DNA from: CAYQQU01 sp964419545
GTDB lineage: Bacteria; Bacteroidota; Bacteroidia; Chitinophagales; Saprospiraceae
Assembly (NCBI GenBank): GCA_964419545.1
Contig: CAYQQU010000011.1
Span: 1-64,000, forward strand
Length of the DNA stretch: 64,000 bases
Direction of reading: 5' to 3'
The notes under the pieces are model-generated. The model did no database searches. It was given only the letters and a program-made list of their open reading frames with translations, and was not told the origin of the DNA. Of this stretch, positions 18,588 through 27,800 are shown in pieces. The position numbers and the translations under genes were made by a program. The number at the start of each line of letters is the position of its first letter. Position 1 is the stretch's first letter.

Positions 18588-19415
18588 TTACATCGCTTTA
18601 CCGTACAACCTTTTCACCAACCTGGGTATGGTCAGGCCCTGGACCAGTATGGAGAAGATGACCGCGGTATAGGTCAGGAGCAGCAGGGTTTCCCTCGATA
18701 AGTCCGGGGCGAGCGAGAAAGCCAGCGCCAGGGAAATACCGCCGCGCAAGCCGCCCCAGGTGAGCACGTAAGCCGTTTTCACCCAGGAGTGTTCGGTATG
18801 CTTCAGCAGAGAATAAGGCAGGGTTACGGCGAGAAACCGGGACAGTAAAAGGAGCGGGATCGAAAGCAGCGCCAGACTCAGGCTTTGGGCGTTTACGCTG
18901 ACCAGATGCAACGCCAGCCCGATGAATACGAAGAGTACGCCGTTGAGGCTTTCGTCCAATATGTTCCAGAATCCGACCAGGGTTTCTCTGGTCTCCTGCC
19001 GGAAATGGGCCGTTTTGATCCTGCGCCCGATGTAGAGCCCGGCCACTACCATAGCCAGTGGACCGGAGGTATGCAACAGCTGGGCCAGACTGTAGCCGCC
19101 GAAAACGATCGCCAGGCTGATCACCGTGGTCAGGTATTCGTCGGCCTCGGCCGATTGCATCAGGCGGTAGGCAAACATTCCCAAAACTAAGCCCAAAACC
19201 AGCCCCAACAGAATATGGGAAAAATCCGTATTGACAATGAGGTTGCAAAAGAATTCGTAGGCTTCCGTGGAGATGGGTTTGATCAGGATAATCACCAACG
19301 CGACAACCAACGCCAACAGCATCTGACCGATGGTGCTCGGAAGTTTAAGCCAGCGGTAGTTGATATAGCTCAACAAAGCGGCAATGGCGAAAACGATGCT
19401 GAAGGATTCGTACAT
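18588..19415 (-). CDS. CPA1-type Na+/H+ antiporter with internal deletion
   Basis: A 275-residue polytopic membrane protein recognisable as a CPA1 cation:proton antiporter: N-terminus YINYRWLKLPSTIGQMLLAL and FSHILL, then directly GLVLGLVLGMFAYRLMQS, ISLAIVFGGYSLAQLLHTSG, PLAMVVAGLYIGRRI, the ILDESLNGVLFVFIGL helix and WGGLRGGISLALA. Short family members are about 400 residues. The stretch that normally lies between FSxxLL and GLxLGxxAYR, containing SPTDPIAVL and the ion-binding GESLFND motif, is absent while the frame is intact. It is probably inactive as an antiporter, or has been repurposed. Confidence 0.8.
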   Translation of the reverse strand: MYESFSIVFAIAALLSYINYRWLKLPSTIGQMLLALVVALVIILIKPISTEAYEFFCNLIVNTDFSHILLGLVLGLVLGMFAYRLMQSAEADEYLTTVISLAIVFGGYSLAQLLHTSGPLAMVVAGLYIGRRIKTAHFRQETRETLVGFWNILDESLNGVLFVFIGLALHLVSVNAQSLSLALLSIPLLLLSRFLAVTLPYSLLKHTEHSWVKTAYVLTWGGLRGGISLALAFSLAPDLSRETLLLLTYTAVIFSILVQGLTIPRLVKRLYGKAM

Positions 19416-19447
19416 AAGTCAGGTGGACGAAGGTTTTGGAAATTCTG

Positions 19448-19479
19448 AACCCGGATTAATCATGGGTTCTTCATCATGA
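19448..19479. repeat. Dispersed AACCCGGATTA intergenic motif
   Basis: AACCCGGATTAATCATGGG followed by TTCTTCATCATGA. It is almost identical to 12218-12250 and contains the perfect palindrome GATTAATC. Confidence 0.7.
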
Positions 19480-19512
19480 GATCAATCCCACGAGCTTTCA
19501 CCTCGGTTACAC

Positions 19513-21126
19513 TTACAGCCCGACGCCGGCGTACGGGATTCCCGTAAGATAATGCATATCCCGGTTGAAGGTCGAGAGGTTATTGACATTGAATTTGGCG
19601 ACATCGTCATGGCCGCAAGCCCGGGCGATCACTTTGATCAGGTCATTGGTCGCCTGAAAAAAGTTGCACAATTGCTGGGCGGATGCTTCGATGATCAGGC
19701 GCCGGCGAAGGTGATCTTTTTGGGTGGCGATGCCGACGGGGCAGTTATTGGTATGGCAGGCTCGCATGCCCAGGCAGCCGATGGCCTGCAGGGCGGCGTT
19801 GGAGACGGCAACGGCGTCCGCGCCGAGCATCAGCGCTTTGGCAAAATCTTCCGCCACGCGCAGGCCGCCGGTGATGATCAGCGATACCTCAGTAGCTCCC
19901 ACCTTATCGAGGTGGCGCCGGGCGCGGGCCAGCGCCGGGATGGTGGGTACGTTTATATTGTTCCGCAATACCGTAGGCGCCGAGCCGGTGCCGCCGCCCC
20001 GACCGTCGAGGATGAGGTAATCGACGCCCACTTGCAGCGCAAAATCGATATCCGCCTCGATGTGGCTGGCGGCGATTTTGAACCCGATGGGAATACCGCC
20101 CGTCAGCAGGCGCACCTCCTCGGCCAGCGACTGGAAGTCGGCGGCGGTTTTCAAATCGGGAAAAGCGGCCGGCGAGATAGCAGTTTCGCCGGGTCGCAGT
20201 CCCCTCACTTCGGCGATCTCCTCATTGACCTTATGCCCCGGCAGGTGTCCGCCGGTGCCGGTTTTTGCGCCTTGGCCGCCCTTGAAGTGAAAGGCCTGTG
20301 CTTTGGCGACCTTATCCATAGAAAACCCGAACTTACCGGAGGCCAGCTCGTAGAAATAACGCGAGTTGTTTTCCTGTTCTTCCCGCAACATCCCTCCTTC
20401 GCCGCTGCAAATGCCGGTACCCGCCAGTTCGGCGCCGCGGGAAAGAGCGATCTTGGCTTCCTTCGAGAGGGCGCCGAAGCTCATATCCGATACGAAAAGG
20501 GGCAGTTCCAGCACCAATGGTTTGGCGGCGTTTTTGCCGATGATCGTACGCGTATTGACCGCCTCCTCATCGAGCAGCGGCCGCGTAGCCAGCTGGGCCG
20601 GCAAAAACTGGATATCCTCCCATTTGGGCAGGGTATTGCGATCGACGCCCATGGCCTCGGAAGGGCCGTGATGTCCGTAGTTTTTCAGGCCGTTCCGGGC
20701 GAGTTCTTTGATGTATAACGTATATGGCTCCGTGCTTTCGGGATGCGTATCGGCGTACACGCCCAGGTACTGATCGCGCTGGAACGGCTGCGGGTTTTCG
20801 GCCAAAAAAGCATCCACTTCCGCTTCGTCGATCCAGACGGCGCCGTCTTCGACAACCGCCGTAAATTTATGCAGGAACTCCTCGTTATTGTATTCGCTGA
20901 CTCCTGTATCGTAGCGGTAATCCCAACCGTGCAGCCCGCAGATGAGGTTGTGCCCGTCGATATGGCCGTCGGCCAGCAAGGCGCCGCGGTGGAGGCAGCG
21001 GCCATACAATATAGAAACCCGGCCATCGTAACGGACGGCGACCAGATCGAGGCCGTTTACTTCAAAACCACGGGGTTCTTTTTCGGGTAGGTCATCAAAG
21101 GCGCTGAGGCGAATCTTTTTTTGCAT
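19513..21126 (-). CDS. Rieske [2Fe-2S] domain fused to glutamate-synthase FMN domain
   Basis: A 537-residue cytosolic protein. Residues about 1-100 form a Rieske domain with CLHRGALLADGH and CGLHGWDYRYD (C-x-H and C-x2-H ligands). The remainder (about 150-537) is the FMN-binding barrel of the glutamate-synthase/archaeal GltB type: LFVSDMSFGALSKEAK, GEGGM, KGGQGAKTGTGGHLPG, DGRGGGTGSAPT, and CLGMRACHTNNCPVGIATQ for a 3Fe-4S cluster. There is no glutaminase domain, so it is not a complete glutamate synthase. A redox enzyme receiving electrons through the Rieske centre is likely; the substrate is unknown. ATG 21126 was chosen over 21156 because the Rieske domain starts there. Confidence 0.88.
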   Translation of the reverse strand: MQKKIRLSAFDDLPEKEPRGFEVNGLDLVAVRYDGRVSILYGRCLHRGALLADGHIDGHNLICGLHGWDYRYDTGVSEYNNEEFLHKFTAVVEDGAVWIDEAEVDAFLAENPQPFQRDQYLGVYADTHPESTEPYTLYIKELARNGLKNYGHHGPSEAMGVDRNTLPKWEDIQFLPAQLATRPLLDEEAVNTRTIIGKNAAKPLVLELPLFVSDMSFGALSKEAKIALSRGAELAGTGICSGEGGMLREEQENNSRYFYELASGKFGFSMDKVAKAQAFHFKGGQGAKTGTGGHLPGHKVNEEIAEVRGLRPGETAISPAAFPDLKTAADFQSLAEEVRLLTGGIPIGFKIAASHIEADIDFALQVGVDYLILDGRGGGTGSAPTVLRNNINVPTIPALARARRHLDKVGATEVSLIITGGLRVAEDFAKALMLGADAVAVSNAALQAIGCLGMRACHTNNCPVGIATQKDHLRRRLIIEASAQQLCNFFQATNDLIKVIARACGHDDVAKFNVNNLSTFNRDMHYLTGIPYAGVGL

Positions 21127-21385
21127 GGTCGCATTTTTGGTTTTTACAGCTTCCAAATTAATAAAAGATCGCTTATTTCCGAACTGACAACCGGCTGCGC
21201 CCCGGCCGGATATCCCATTTTTTCGCTCCTCCTTTTTGAGGATTTCCAGCTTCTCCTATAATGTAAGGATGATTTCGCAATTGAGATAAATCAATTTTGT
21301 AGTGCAATTGGACGGAAAATCCCGGGAAAGCCTTCCAATGATCTGATTTTTTTATTCTCAAACACAAACCAAACTTTCATTAACC

Positions 21386-24017
21386 ATGTATTTCTACAAT
21401 TCGCCTGCCGGGCGGGTAGGAATGCGCATCCGAAACGTTTCACGCTCCGTGATCGGCTGGTGCGCTATGCTCCTCTTTGCTCTCGGCTTACCGTCAACAA
21501 TTTTATCCCAATCGGGTGATCCCGTCATTCGACTCTTATCGCTCGACACCGACAACGAGACCGTCACCATCAAAAACTTCGGCGCCGTCGCCGAAGACGT
21601 CTCCGACTACCAGTTCTGCCTCGGACCGGGACAGTACAACGCGCTCAACGACTACGCCAATATTTCCGGCGACCTCACCCTCGAACCGGGCGAAGAGCTG
21701 ACCTTCGACCTGACCTCCGGCGGCGGCGGGGTCACCGCCCTGCCCGATGATGCATCCGGACTCGTCCTCTTCACCCAGGCCAACTTCGGCTCCAGCGACC
21801 CCGCCGACCTCGAAGACTACGTACAGTACGGCGCTCCCAACCAGGACCGCGTCAATCAAGCCGTCGCCGCCGGCCGCTGGGATAGCGCCGATAACTTCGT
21901 CGACGGCGATTCGCCTTACAACTTCGTCGGTCAGGCCGATGATTTCGGCTCCTCGTTCTGGCAAGGTTCGATCGTCGAAGTAGACGCCATCATCCGGCTG
22001 CTCGTCCTGGACACCGACAACGAGACCGTCACCATCAAAAACTTCGGCGCCGTTACTGAAGACGTCTCCGACTACCAGTTCTGCCTCGGACCGGGACAGT
22101 ACAACGCGCTCANNNNNNNNNNNNNNNNNNNNNNNNNNNNNNNNNNNNNNNNNNNNNNNNNNNNNNNNNNNNNNNNNNNNNNNNNNNNNNNNNNNNNNNN
22201 NNNNNNNNNNNNACCTCACCCTCGAACCGGGCGAAGAGCTGACCTTCGACCTGACCTCCGGCGGCGGTAACGCTACGCAACTGCCCGACGCCAACGGCGC
22301 GCTGGCGTTGTTCTCCGAAGCCAACTTCGGCTCCAGCGATCCCGATGATCTGGAAGACTACGTACAATGGGGCGCTCCCGGTCAGGCGCGCGTCAATCAG
22401 GCCGTCGCCGCCGGCCGCTGGGATAGCGCCGACAATTTCGTAGCGGGAAATTCGCCTTACACTTACGTAGGCGGCGCCAATGACGTAGGTTCCCCCTTCT
22501 GGATCGACGATACGGTGATTCGAATGGTAAAGATCACCCCGGAAACCGACGAAGTGGTGCTTCGCAACTTCGACGACATCGAGCGCGACCTGAGCAACTA
22601 CTTCTTTTGCACGCAGGCCGGCGTCTACCCCCGTCTTGGCAATCCGGCGCAAGCCGAGATCCTGAGCGGCGACCTGACCCTTGCTCCGGGTGAGGAAGTC
22701 ACCGTTCGCGTACTGACCGCCGGCGGCGTCATCGATAATACCGGCGGCCTCTTCCTTTTCTCCAGCAATGTTCTGGGCTTCAACAACACCAACCCGGCCG
22801 TGCTGCGCGACTTTGCCCAGTGGGGCGCCCCCAACGGTTTCCGCGTCGACAACGCCGTCGCCGCCGGCCGCTGGGACAGCCCGGCCAGCTTTATCGCCGG
22901 CGATTCACCGTTCAACTACATCGGTGACGCCGACGACATCGGCGCCGCCTTCTGGGAAGCCACCCTGGCAGGAGAACAGGTGATTCGTTTTGACTTCACC
23001 GATGCCGACAACAACGTTCTGATTTCCGGGCTTTCTGATGGCGCCGTAATCGACCTGGGCGCTTTTGACGTGGGCGCTTTTAACATCCAGGCCATCACCG
23101 ACCCCGAGATCGTAGGCAGCGTGGTATTCAACATCAGCGGGCCGCTGAACCAAAGCCCGACGGAAAACGTCTTTCCGTACTTCCTTTTCGGCGACGCCCC
23201 CTCGTCTGGAACCAACAATGCCCAAACACTCCCCGTCGGGACCTATCAGCTGACGGCAACGCCATTCAGCGGCAGCAACGGTACCGGAACCGCCGGCGCG
23301 CCCCTGACGATCGCCTTTGAAGTAGTGGACGAAGCCGCTGGTGACGTAATCGAACGCTTCCGGCTGGCCGACGAGAACAACACCACCCTCGACGATCAAC
23401 TTGAAGACGGCGATGTGATTGACCTGAGCGTCATCGGCGACATACCGGTCAATATCGAGGCGATCACCGATCCCGCAGTCGTCGGCAGCGTCACCTTCAC
23501 GCTGACCGGTCCTGACATCGTTACCCGCACGGAAAATATCGCGCCCTATTTCCTCTTCGGCGACAGCCCCATCAGTGGCAACATCCGGTCGGAAAAGCTG
23601 GCGCCGGGCCAGTACCAACTGACGGCGCAGCCTTTCAGCCAACCCGGCGGCAACGGCACTCCAGGTGAAGCACGCACCATCCAATTCGAGGTGGTCAACG
23701 GAGGAAGCCTCTTCCAGAGCAATTCGTCGGTGCTAAACGCCGCGCACGCCACCCAGGCCGGAGCATTTAAAGCGACGGTTTTCCCGAACCCGGCAACCGG
23801 CCAGGCGACCATCGTCTTGCAAGGAGACGCCACAGGCCGGACGCGCGTTCAAGTCGCGGACCAAACGGGCCGGGTGCTGCGCAGCCTGGAATTCCGGAAA
23901 GAATTCGCCGGCGCACAACAGGAACTCGACCTCAGTGGGCTACCCGCCGGCGTTTACTTCCTCCACCTGACTATGGAAGAAAAGACCGAAACTTTACGTC
24001 TGGTTGTTCATCAGTAA
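21386..24017 (+). CDS. T9SS-exported protein with lamin-tail-like repeats (gap inside)
   Basis: One gene split by a 100-N gap. It has a signal peptide (SVIGWCAMLLFALGLPSTIL), then at least three lamin-tail-like units of about 155 residues (ETVTIKNFGAVAEDVSDYQF, LTLEPGEELTFDL, AVAAGRWDSADNF). Two Ig-like domains of about 118 residues follow (GAVIDLGAFDVGAFNI; PYFLFGDAPSSG; GTYQLTATPFSG), then a type A T9SS sorting domain (VFPNPATGQATIVL; GRVLRSLEF; GVYFLHLTM). It is a likely surface or secreted adhesin-like protein. The coordinates span the gap and the frame differs across it, because the N length is arbitrary. Confidence 0.85.
21542..22006 (+). repeat. 465-bp tandem repeat unit of the lamin-tail-like domain
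   Basis: The sequence from 21542 (CTCGACACCGACAACGAGAC) recurs at 22007 with near identity over more than 100 bases up to the gap, giving a period of 465 bases (155 codons). The sequence after the gap (from 22213) again matches unit 1. A third, diverged unit starts near 22518. Confidence 0.85.
22113..22212. other. Assembly gap of 100 N inside the tandem repeat
   Basis: Exactly 100 N, a conventional placeholder. It interrupts repeat unit 2 at the asparagine codon that follows GQYNAL. By comparison with unit 1 the missing sequence could be as little as 24 bases, which would also restore the reading frame. Confidence 0.95.
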
Positions 24018-24048
24018 AGATCGTCTAATTAGTTGAATCCCAGCTTTC

Positions 24049-24081
24049 GCCCTGCCAATCGATAAATTGGCGGGGCTTTTT
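24049..24081 (+). terminator. Intrinsic terminator after the T9SS-exported gene
   Basis: The arms GCCCTGCCAAT (24049-24059) and ATTGGCGGGGC (24066-24076) pair with one G-T wobble around a six-base loop, followed by five T (24077-24081). It lies 32 bases after the stop. Confidence 0.85.
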
Positions 24082-24840
24082 CATTCCTTATCTTCAAAAA
24101 ACGCCTCCCGCTGCCGCGCGTAAACCCCGGAATACGTAGCCAGGAAGATGCTGTCGTTGAAAACCGAGGCGGAAGTGACGCTACTCCCGTCGAGGCCTTC
24201 GTTTTCCAGCGTGCGGATAGTGAAGTCGAGATCCTGGAAATTTAGGGCAAACAAATTGGCGCCCAGGGTCGCGATCAGGCTGTCGCCGAGGGTGTAATAA
24301 CTGGCCGTGCGCAGCTCGGCAGGGTAAGCCGGAAAAGAATAGGGGGTCCAGTTCTCCCCCTCGTCCGTCGAAATGAAAATGCGGGTGGTGAAAGCCGTCT
24401 CTTCGCTGGCGAGGGCGTACAATTTGCCGTCGTGCCGGAAAACGTTGTTGGTCACCCAGGCGATCACTCTGCGGTGGGTCCCGTCGGCATAGATCTTGTA
24501 GGTTCCGGTTTCCGTCGACAGGATGAAGTAATCCGTAAAGCCCTTGGCGAAATAGGGCCTGGCGAAAAGGAAGTCGGGTTCCCGGATCTCAATTTTGACG
24601 GTATCGGTAACGGTTATGGGGCGCAGGAACTCGTCGGACTCCTCCACCGAGAACAAATAGGCCACCAGCGCTTCTCCGTCATTATCGGTCCGGATGGGCG
24701 CCAGGCACTGCCCCGCGTCGTTGATGTCGATCGCACTGATCTGATACGTGGTTCCCAGCGAATTCGATGACGATTTTTTCTTTGGTGCAGGCGGGAAGGC
24801 AAAGGAATAATAGGGCTAAATAGAGGAGTTCGAATTTCAT
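24081..24840 (-). pseudogene. Frameshifted lipoprotein with Asp-box motif
   Basis: A lipoprotein start at ATG 24840 (MKFELLYLALLFLCLPAC, lipobox Cys18, then TKEK) goes out of frame at a run of six T on the plus strand (24774-24779). Dropping one base gives K-SSSNSLGTTYQISAIDIND, which continues directly into the frame ending at 24081. The downstream part contains the Asp-box FISTDEGENW, typical of beta-propeller/BNR proteins. The full product would be about 252 residues. It lies 44 bases after the sprA stop on the same strand. Either a homopolymer sequencing error or a true frameshift is possible. Confidence 0.75.
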
Positions 24841-24884
24841 CAACGTATGGTTTTGGATTCAACAAGAGATCGCACTACCTCGGG

Positions 24885-27800
24885 TCAATTCAACTGGAAC
24901 CGCACGATAATCCCTCCCGACGTATCCGTCCGCGGAAAGCCCGCCGAGGTTTGCGGGACGTTGCGGCGATAGTCGAAGAACAGGCGCAGCGAAAGCCGGC
25001 GATTCAGCTGGTATTCCGCGGCCGGAGAGATGCTGAGCGAGAAATTCCCCCGGGTCGGCTCGATGATGTCCTGATCGAGCAGGTGGTTGTAGGTGACGTC
25101 GTCGCGCAGCGAGAAGTTGAAATTGATATCCAGGTCGCGCCCCTGCAGCTGGCCGCCGCGGCCGCCCTGGCGGTTGTTCTGTTGCTGGGCCTGGTCGTCG
25201 TCCCGGCCCCGCCGCCGTTTGCCTCCGCCGAAGATCGGCAGGTCGACATTGCGCATCAGGTATCCGAAACCGATCACGAACTCCTCCGTTTGCGTCTCGC
25301 TCAGCTGATTGCTGATGAAGCTCATTGCCAGGGTGCGTGATTTTTTGTAGTCCACGTTCAGGGACATGCCGTTTTTCAGCGTCATATCCACGGCCAGGAA
25401 GGGAGCGAAAGATTCCTGGATGGTGATCTCCGGTATTTCCAGGCGCGGGAAGAAGTTGCCGTTCAGCTCGTTGAGGCTGCCCTGATCGCGGGTGCGCAGC
25501 CAGTTGAGGCCCGTCGCAAAGCGATTGATCGACAAAGAAGAACGGTAGCTGTGGCTGAGGTTGAAGTTCTGGAAGATCTGCTGGAAAAGAGGGATGCGCG
25601 ACAAGCCGTTGTAACTGAGCCGCCAATTGGGCCGGGGTCGCTGGTTGAAAACGTCGAGGTCGATCGTATTAGGGTCTTCGTCGGTATAGGCCGCGATGAA
25701 GGCCGGGATCAACACGTCCTGCTGGGTGCGGCCATAGCCGAAGGTATAGTCGGGCGCCAGCAGGGTATCGGAGTGGGGCGTCGCATCCGGTCCGCCGAGG
25801 CGGGAGGAGATGATCTCGCGGTAATCTTCGAAGGTTTCAAAGAGGCCGACGATATCTTCGCGGTCGGCGCCGTTAAACAGGGTATTCAGGGCCATGTACG
25901 AGATCGTCATGGAGCCGCTTTCCTGGGGGACGGTATGCTGGTACTGCGGCGTCTGGCCGATGGGCGTCGGTTCCAGAACTTTGAAATACTCCGAGTACGA
26001 CTCTGTATATTGTCTGTTCAGCTCCACGTCGATCCGGAAGTCAGGAATGGGCTCCAGCGTCAGCCGGGCGTCGATATCCTGCGAATACTCCTGCCGTACC
26101 TGCTGGTTGAGGAAGAGGCTGCCGGTGATCCAGCTGCGGTTGCTGTACAGCCAGTCGTCGGGGTCGGAACCCGGATTTTCGCGGGCTTCGGCGCTGAGCT
26201 GCCGGATCTTGGGTTGCAGCCCCGCGATGAAGTCCCAGCCGGGTTCGTTCAGCCCCTGCCCCATACCGAGCAGCCGCGACTGAGGCAGGAAGCCGGGCAC
26301 GGTTGTTCCGAAGCGTTCGGAATAGCTGAGGCGGGCTTTGCGCACCATGAGGAGCGGCCGGATCAGCACCCGTTCCAGGACGCTGGGTTCGCCGTCTTTG
26401 CGTTTTTTATCATCGTCTTCCTCCTCGTTCTCTTCCTGCCGGTCGTTGCGTCCGCGGGGCGTCCGGCCGCGGCTGCTGCGGCGGCGGCTGTTGTTCTGAT
26501 CGATCTTTTTGAGGTAATCGATCTTGCGGTACAGGTTATCGAAGTTCAGGTCGGCCGTCACTTGCCGGTTCTGGCTGTTCTGGATGACGTTGCCCAGCGT
26601 ATCGACGTTCAGGGCGGCGGCGGCCCAGCTGTAATCGGCCTGGTACTGGGCTTTTACCTGCACCCAATCCATAAACGGCAGGAAGCGGATGGGCAGCGCG
26701 TAGTTCAGGCTGATGGAGTGGCGGTAGTTTTTGGTTCGACCGAAATTTTTGATATTGTTCCAGATGCTGTCGCGCCGGAATTGATCGATATCCACAATGT
26801 CCGGGTTTTCGAACATATCGCGTTCATCGGGTTCGTCGATCACCGCCGAGTTGATGGCGTTGAAGTTGAATTTGAGGGAACGCGTGATGTCCCACTGCAG
26901 ATCGTAGTCGCGGTCCCAGGTAAAGCGTTTGTTGAAGAAGGTGCTTCGCGCGTCGTCCAGTCCGGTAAAGCGGTAGCGCGTCTCCGCAAATTGGCGGTCG
27001 AGCACGGTGCTGAAGCTGAACGAGTTGGGCAAGGGATTGAAGTTCAGTTCTTTGAGTAACTTGAACCAGGTATCGTCCTTGATGAGCTTTTTAAACGGTT
27101 CGATGTAGCCGGCCCGCCGGTTGTAGGTATAATCGAAGCCGCCGGTATAGCGCCGCAGCCGGTCGAATTCGATGATGGGATCGCGGCGGTCGGTCTGGGT
27201 ATATCCGTAGTTGAAGCTGAAGTTTTCGATATCCCAGGGCATGGGTTTGGCCGCGTTGTCGGTGCGTTCTTTGCGGACGTTGGTGAAATTGTAGCTCTTG
27301 ATGGTGGTCACGTCCTGCGCCTGCCGTTTGATGGAGTCGCGCGCCTCGCGGTCGTCGGTATCGCGTATTTTTTCCTTCAGGTCGAGGTCGAGGTCATAGG
27401 GGTCGAATTCGGGGGTGCGGGTCGTATTGGAGATCTGGCCGTAGAAGGGCAGGCGGATGCCCCACTCTTCGGGCAGGAACTTACCCAGTTCGAGGCGCCC
27501 GGCTACGTCGTAGCCCAACACTTCCTCGCGGCTGCGTTCCTGTACTTTCTGGTCGAGGGCGCCGAAGCCGATGCTGCTGTAATTGCCGGCCAGGGTGAGG
27601 CTGCCGAAGTCGGCCATCTGCATGTCGAGGCGGGCGACGGCGGCGCCGCTGCCGCGTTCGTCGAGGCCGTTGAGGCGCATCTCGTTCACCCACAATTCGA
27701 CGCTGTACCGCTCATCGTTCACTTCGTCCTGGTTGCGCACCCCGATCATGGCCACTTTGACGAAGCCGAGGTTGGGATTGCCTTTGATCTTGACCCGGTG

